This document shows positions 6,543 through 8,298 of a DNA stretch of 8,298 nucleotides, in pieces. This DNA comes from Candidatus Omnitrophota bacterium (GTDB lineage: Bacteria > Omnitrophota > Gorgyraeia > Zapsychrales > Zapsychraceae). A program made the position numbers and the translations under genes. The stretch is from assembly GCA_018399915.1 (NCBI GenBank), contig JAGYNW010000085.1, forward strand, positions 1-8,298. Direction: 5' to 3'. The stretch's first letter is position 1. Each line of letters begins with the position of its first letter. Under the pieces are notes generated by a model that saw nothing but the letters and a program-made list of their open reading frames with translations, was not told the origin of the DNA and made no database searches.

Positions 6543-7364
6543 ATGAAAGTCGCAGTTATTCAATTAAAATATTCTTTGAATCCAAAAAAGAATTTTGATT
6601 CGGCGCTTGCCCGCATCGAAGGAGCCTTGAAGGAAAAAGCGCAATTTGTACTTTTGCCGGAAATGTTCTTATGCCAGCGCGCGGAAAGAGAGCTGGCCCC
6701 TTCCGTACAGGAAAAAACTTTTCGCAGAAAAGTCATTAAAATTTTTCAAGAAATTTGTGCGCGAAAAAAAATCCATATTCTCGCGGGATCTTTGCTGGAA
6801 ATACCGAAGCGAAGTCAGAAAGGGCAAGGACGATTTTATAATACCAGTTTTTTGATCGACAACCAAGGGAAGGTTCAGGCGAAATACAGGAAAAAACACC
6901 TTTTTGAAGCGACGATTAAGGGCAAAAAAATCAGGGAGTCGGATGTGTATCTTGCGGGCGAAAAACAGGCCATGGGCAACATTAATGGCTATAAAGCAGG
7001 ATTATCGATCTGTTATGATCTTCGTTTTCCGGTGCTTTACAAGAAATACGCCCAGCGGGGAGCCGATCTTTTGTGTGTCCCTTCTTCCTTCACGGAGTTT
7101 ACAGGTCAAAGACATTGGGAGGTGCTTTTGCGAGCCAGAGCTATTGAAAATTTTTGTTATGTGTTGGCTCCGAATCAGTGCGGAGTCAATGCAAAGGGGA
7201 TCCCTTTATTTGGCAACAGCATGATTGTGGCGCCATCCGGGAAAATCATGGCGAGAGCCCCACAGAAAAAGGAGTCCGTTATTTATGCGGATGTCCAAAA
7301 GGGCCTGTTGAAAGAATCGAGATCGCTTTTAGGCGATACTGTTTTTAACAAGAAAGCAAATTAA
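6543..7364 (+). CDS. Nitrilase-superfamily carbon-nitrogen hydrolase, Nit1/Nit2-like amidase
   Basis: This 273-residue cytosolic amidase has a complete Glu-Lys-Cys triad: E40 in LLPEMF, K117 in KYRKKHLF, and C157 in GLSICYDLRFP. HWEVLLRARAIEN (191-203) followed by CYVLAPNQCG (205-214) is the pattern of the Nit1/Nit2 branch. Known members hydrolyse deaminated glutathione (Nit1, a metabolite-repair reaction) or alpha-ketoglutaramate and alpha-ketosuccinamate (Nit2, omega-amidase). The RARAIE and NQCG wording looks closer to Nit1, but substrate choice is inference. The C-terminus stops at about VFNKKAN and lacks the RxDLY-type ending seen in many relatives, a slight shortening. It lies 18 bases after the dehydrogenase with a strong Shine-Dalgarno sequence. 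The pairing with a keto-acid-reducing enzyme is suggestive, since omega-amidase products are keto acids. Confidence 0.88.
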   Translation: MKVAVIQLKYSLNPKKNFDSALARIEGALKEKAQFVLLPEMFLCQRAERELAPSVQEKTFRRKVIKIFQEICARKKIHILAGSLLEIPKRSQKGQGRFYNTSFLIDNQGKVQAKYRKKHLFEATIKGKKIRESDVYLAGEKQAMGNINGYKAGLSICYDLRFPVLYKKYAQRGADLLCVPSSFTEFTGQRHWEVLLRARAIENFCYVLAPNQCGVNAKGIPLFGNSMIVAPSGKIMARAPQKKESVIYADVQKGLLKESRSLLGDTVFNKKAN

Positions 7365-7377
7365 AAATTTCAAAAAA

Positions 7378-8298
7378 ATGAGCGGCAGAGAAAAAGCCTT
7401 AATTCCATTAATCATTTTTTTATTGGGATTTCTGTTGCGGATGCAGTTCATCAGCAAGGGCCCGTATCATGTGGATGCCTTGCGAATGGCCATAACCGCG
7501 GAGCAAATAATAGAGCAGAAGAGGGTGCTTTATTTGCAGGCTTCCGGATTACCCTTAACAGCCCTTTTAGGTGCTGTTTTTGTCTCGTTTTTTAAGGGGC
7601 TAGGGGTAGAAAACAGTGTTTTGGCTGTTAATTTTATGAGCGTTTTTTTTAGTTCAGCAAGCCTTGTTTTATTTTATTTTTTTGTAAAGGAGATTTTCAA
7701 CAAAACGACTGCGATTCTGAGCGCGGTATTATTGAGCGTTAACCCTATATTTTTGGCGTCTTCTGTTTATGCTAACAGTCATGCTCCCTCAAGCTTTTTT
7801 TTGCTGTTAATGTTAATGTTTTTGTTCCGGGAAGCGAAAAAGAGGACAAAAGGTAATTATATTTGGGCCGGCATGCTATTAGGTTTGATGGGCGCAACGC
7901 GTCTTCAGGAGGCCGCGTTCATGTTTTTGCCAGCGGCCTACTGGATTTTTGTTGCGAAAAAAGCAGCCGCGGAGAAGCCAAACTGTTGGCGCAAAGAAAG
8001 GCTGCAGGAGCTTAGTACCTTTGCAATAAGCGCATTTCTTGTGACATTATTGTTTTATCTGCCTATGATCTTTGAGCAGAGTGGCGGATATGATCCGAGC
8101 GTTTTTAAAGACGCATTTGAGGTCAACATTATTAAAGGGATGTCTTGGGGAAAAAGGTTCGTGCTTAAAGCAAACACGCAGCATTTTATCCGGTCGCTCA
8201 CTTTTTTGGGTTTTTTTGTGGCGGCAGCGGGAAGCGTTCATCTTTATTGGGAAAACAAGAAAAAGTTCTTTTTTTTCGTTCTTTGGTTTTTGCCGGCA
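7378..8298 (+). CDS. Polytopic membrane protein, probable GT-C glycosyltransferase (DUF2723/PMT_2-like), 3'-truncated
   Basis: The frame is open from the ATG at 7378 to the window edge (307 residues, no stop). The start is 13 bases after the amidase stop, with no Shine-Dalgarno sequence. A first membrane helix at about 9-21 is followed by an extracytoplasmic loop with PYHVDALRMA (29-38), where one Asp (D33) replaces the DE pair of the two upstream enzymes. Further helices lie at about 60-75, 83-104, 111-129, 136-148, 161-190, 213-231, 276-290 and 298 onward. VNPIFLASSVYANSHAPSS (about 121-139) and GLMGATRLQEA (168-178) resemble the positions of conserved motifs in DUF2723/PMT_2 proteins. These are believed to glycosylate envelope components from polyprenyl-phosphate donors. 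It is clearly more distant from the two upstream paralogues than they are from each other. The C-terminal part is missing, so the family call is tentative. Confidence 0.65.
   Translation, partial: MSGREKALIPLIIFLLGFLLRMQFISKGPYHVDALRMAITAEQIIEQKRVLYLQASGLPLTALLGAVFVSFFKGLGVENSVLAVNFMSVFFSSASLVLFYFFVKEIFNKTTAILSAVLLSVNPIFLASSVYANSHAPSSFFLLLMLMFLFREAKKRTKGNYIWAGMLLGLMGATRLQEAAFMFLPAAYWIFVAKKAAAEKPNCWRKERLQELSTFAISAFLVTLLFYLPMIFEQSGGYDPSVFKDAFEVNIIKGMSWGKRFVLKANTQHFIRSLTFLGFFVAAAGSVHLYWENKKKFFFFVLWFLPA

Larger units (their letters stand above)
2340..8298 (+). other. Putative five-gene operon: GT-C, GT-C, dehydrogenase, amidase, GT-C-like
   Basis: Five genes on the same strand are separated by 6, 9, 18 and 13 bases. 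No intrinsic terminator or convincing promoter is seen between them. The T-run at 6525-6531 has no hairpin before it and is followed by the amidase ribosome binding site. A terminator at 2201-2230 bounds the run on the left. The right end lies outside the window. Confidence 0.7.

Noticed and set aside
8047..8241. 64-residue minus-strand reading frame near the right edge
   Set aside because: It is antisense to the continuing membrane-protein frame, which has clear hydrophobic helices and no stops. The minus-strand product has no recognisable feature.
3123..8276. T-runs of 7-8 bases in the GT-C genes (for example 3123-3130, 7643-7650, 8269-8276) as phase-variation switches
   Set aside because: They encode Phe-rich membrane helices in an AT-rich genome and are scattered rather than near the gene starts. 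All frames are intact, so codon use explains them.

Overview
The window is a stretch of bacterial chromosome with every recognisable gene on the + strand. It opens inside gyrA, here lacking its first ~140 codons. A tRNA-Glu gene with its own promoter and terminator follows. Next comes a tightly packed run of five genes that continues off the right edge. The base composition is moderately AT-rich by eye, with many T-runs in the membrane-protein genes. The GyrA box, the encoded tRNA CCA end and the family of polytopic glycosyltransferases point to a bacterium, probably with a Gram-negative type envelope. The style (several PMT_2-like GT-C proteins in a row beside a housekeeping gene) resembles uncultured lineages such as Omnitrophota, but that placement is a low-confidence impression, not a demonstrated one.

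Layout. 1-2046: DNA gyrase subunit A, core domain from just after the catalytic tyrosine region through the whole six-bladed C-terminal domain. 2047-2230: an isolated tRNA-Glu(UUC) unit, with a near-consensus sigma70-type promoter starting 7 bases after the gyrA stop and a strong intrinsic terminator 10 bases after the CCA. 2231-2339: short AT-rich leader with no gene. 2340-5531: two full-length tandem paralogues of a GT-C membrane glycosyltransferase (PMT_2/RgtA-D-like). 5541-6524: a D-isomer-specific 2-hydroxyacid dehydrogenase. 6543-7364: a nitrilase-superfamily amidase of the Nit1/Nit2 type. 7378-8298: the N-terminal 307 residues of a third polytopic membrane protein, probably another GT-C enzyme of the DUF2723/PMT_2 type.

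How the genes may work together. The last five genes are separated by only 6, 9, 18 and 13 bases and contain no internal terminator that I can see, so they are probably one operon. The three membrane proteins would move sugars from polyprenyl-phosphate carriers onto a cell-envelope acceptor on the outer face of the inner membrane. The two soluble enzymes are intact by their catalytic residues, but their link to glycosylation is not obvious. They may be passengers, or may perform keto-acid/amide metabolism or metabolite repair. This soluble pair embedded between GT-C genes is the least explained arrangement in the window.
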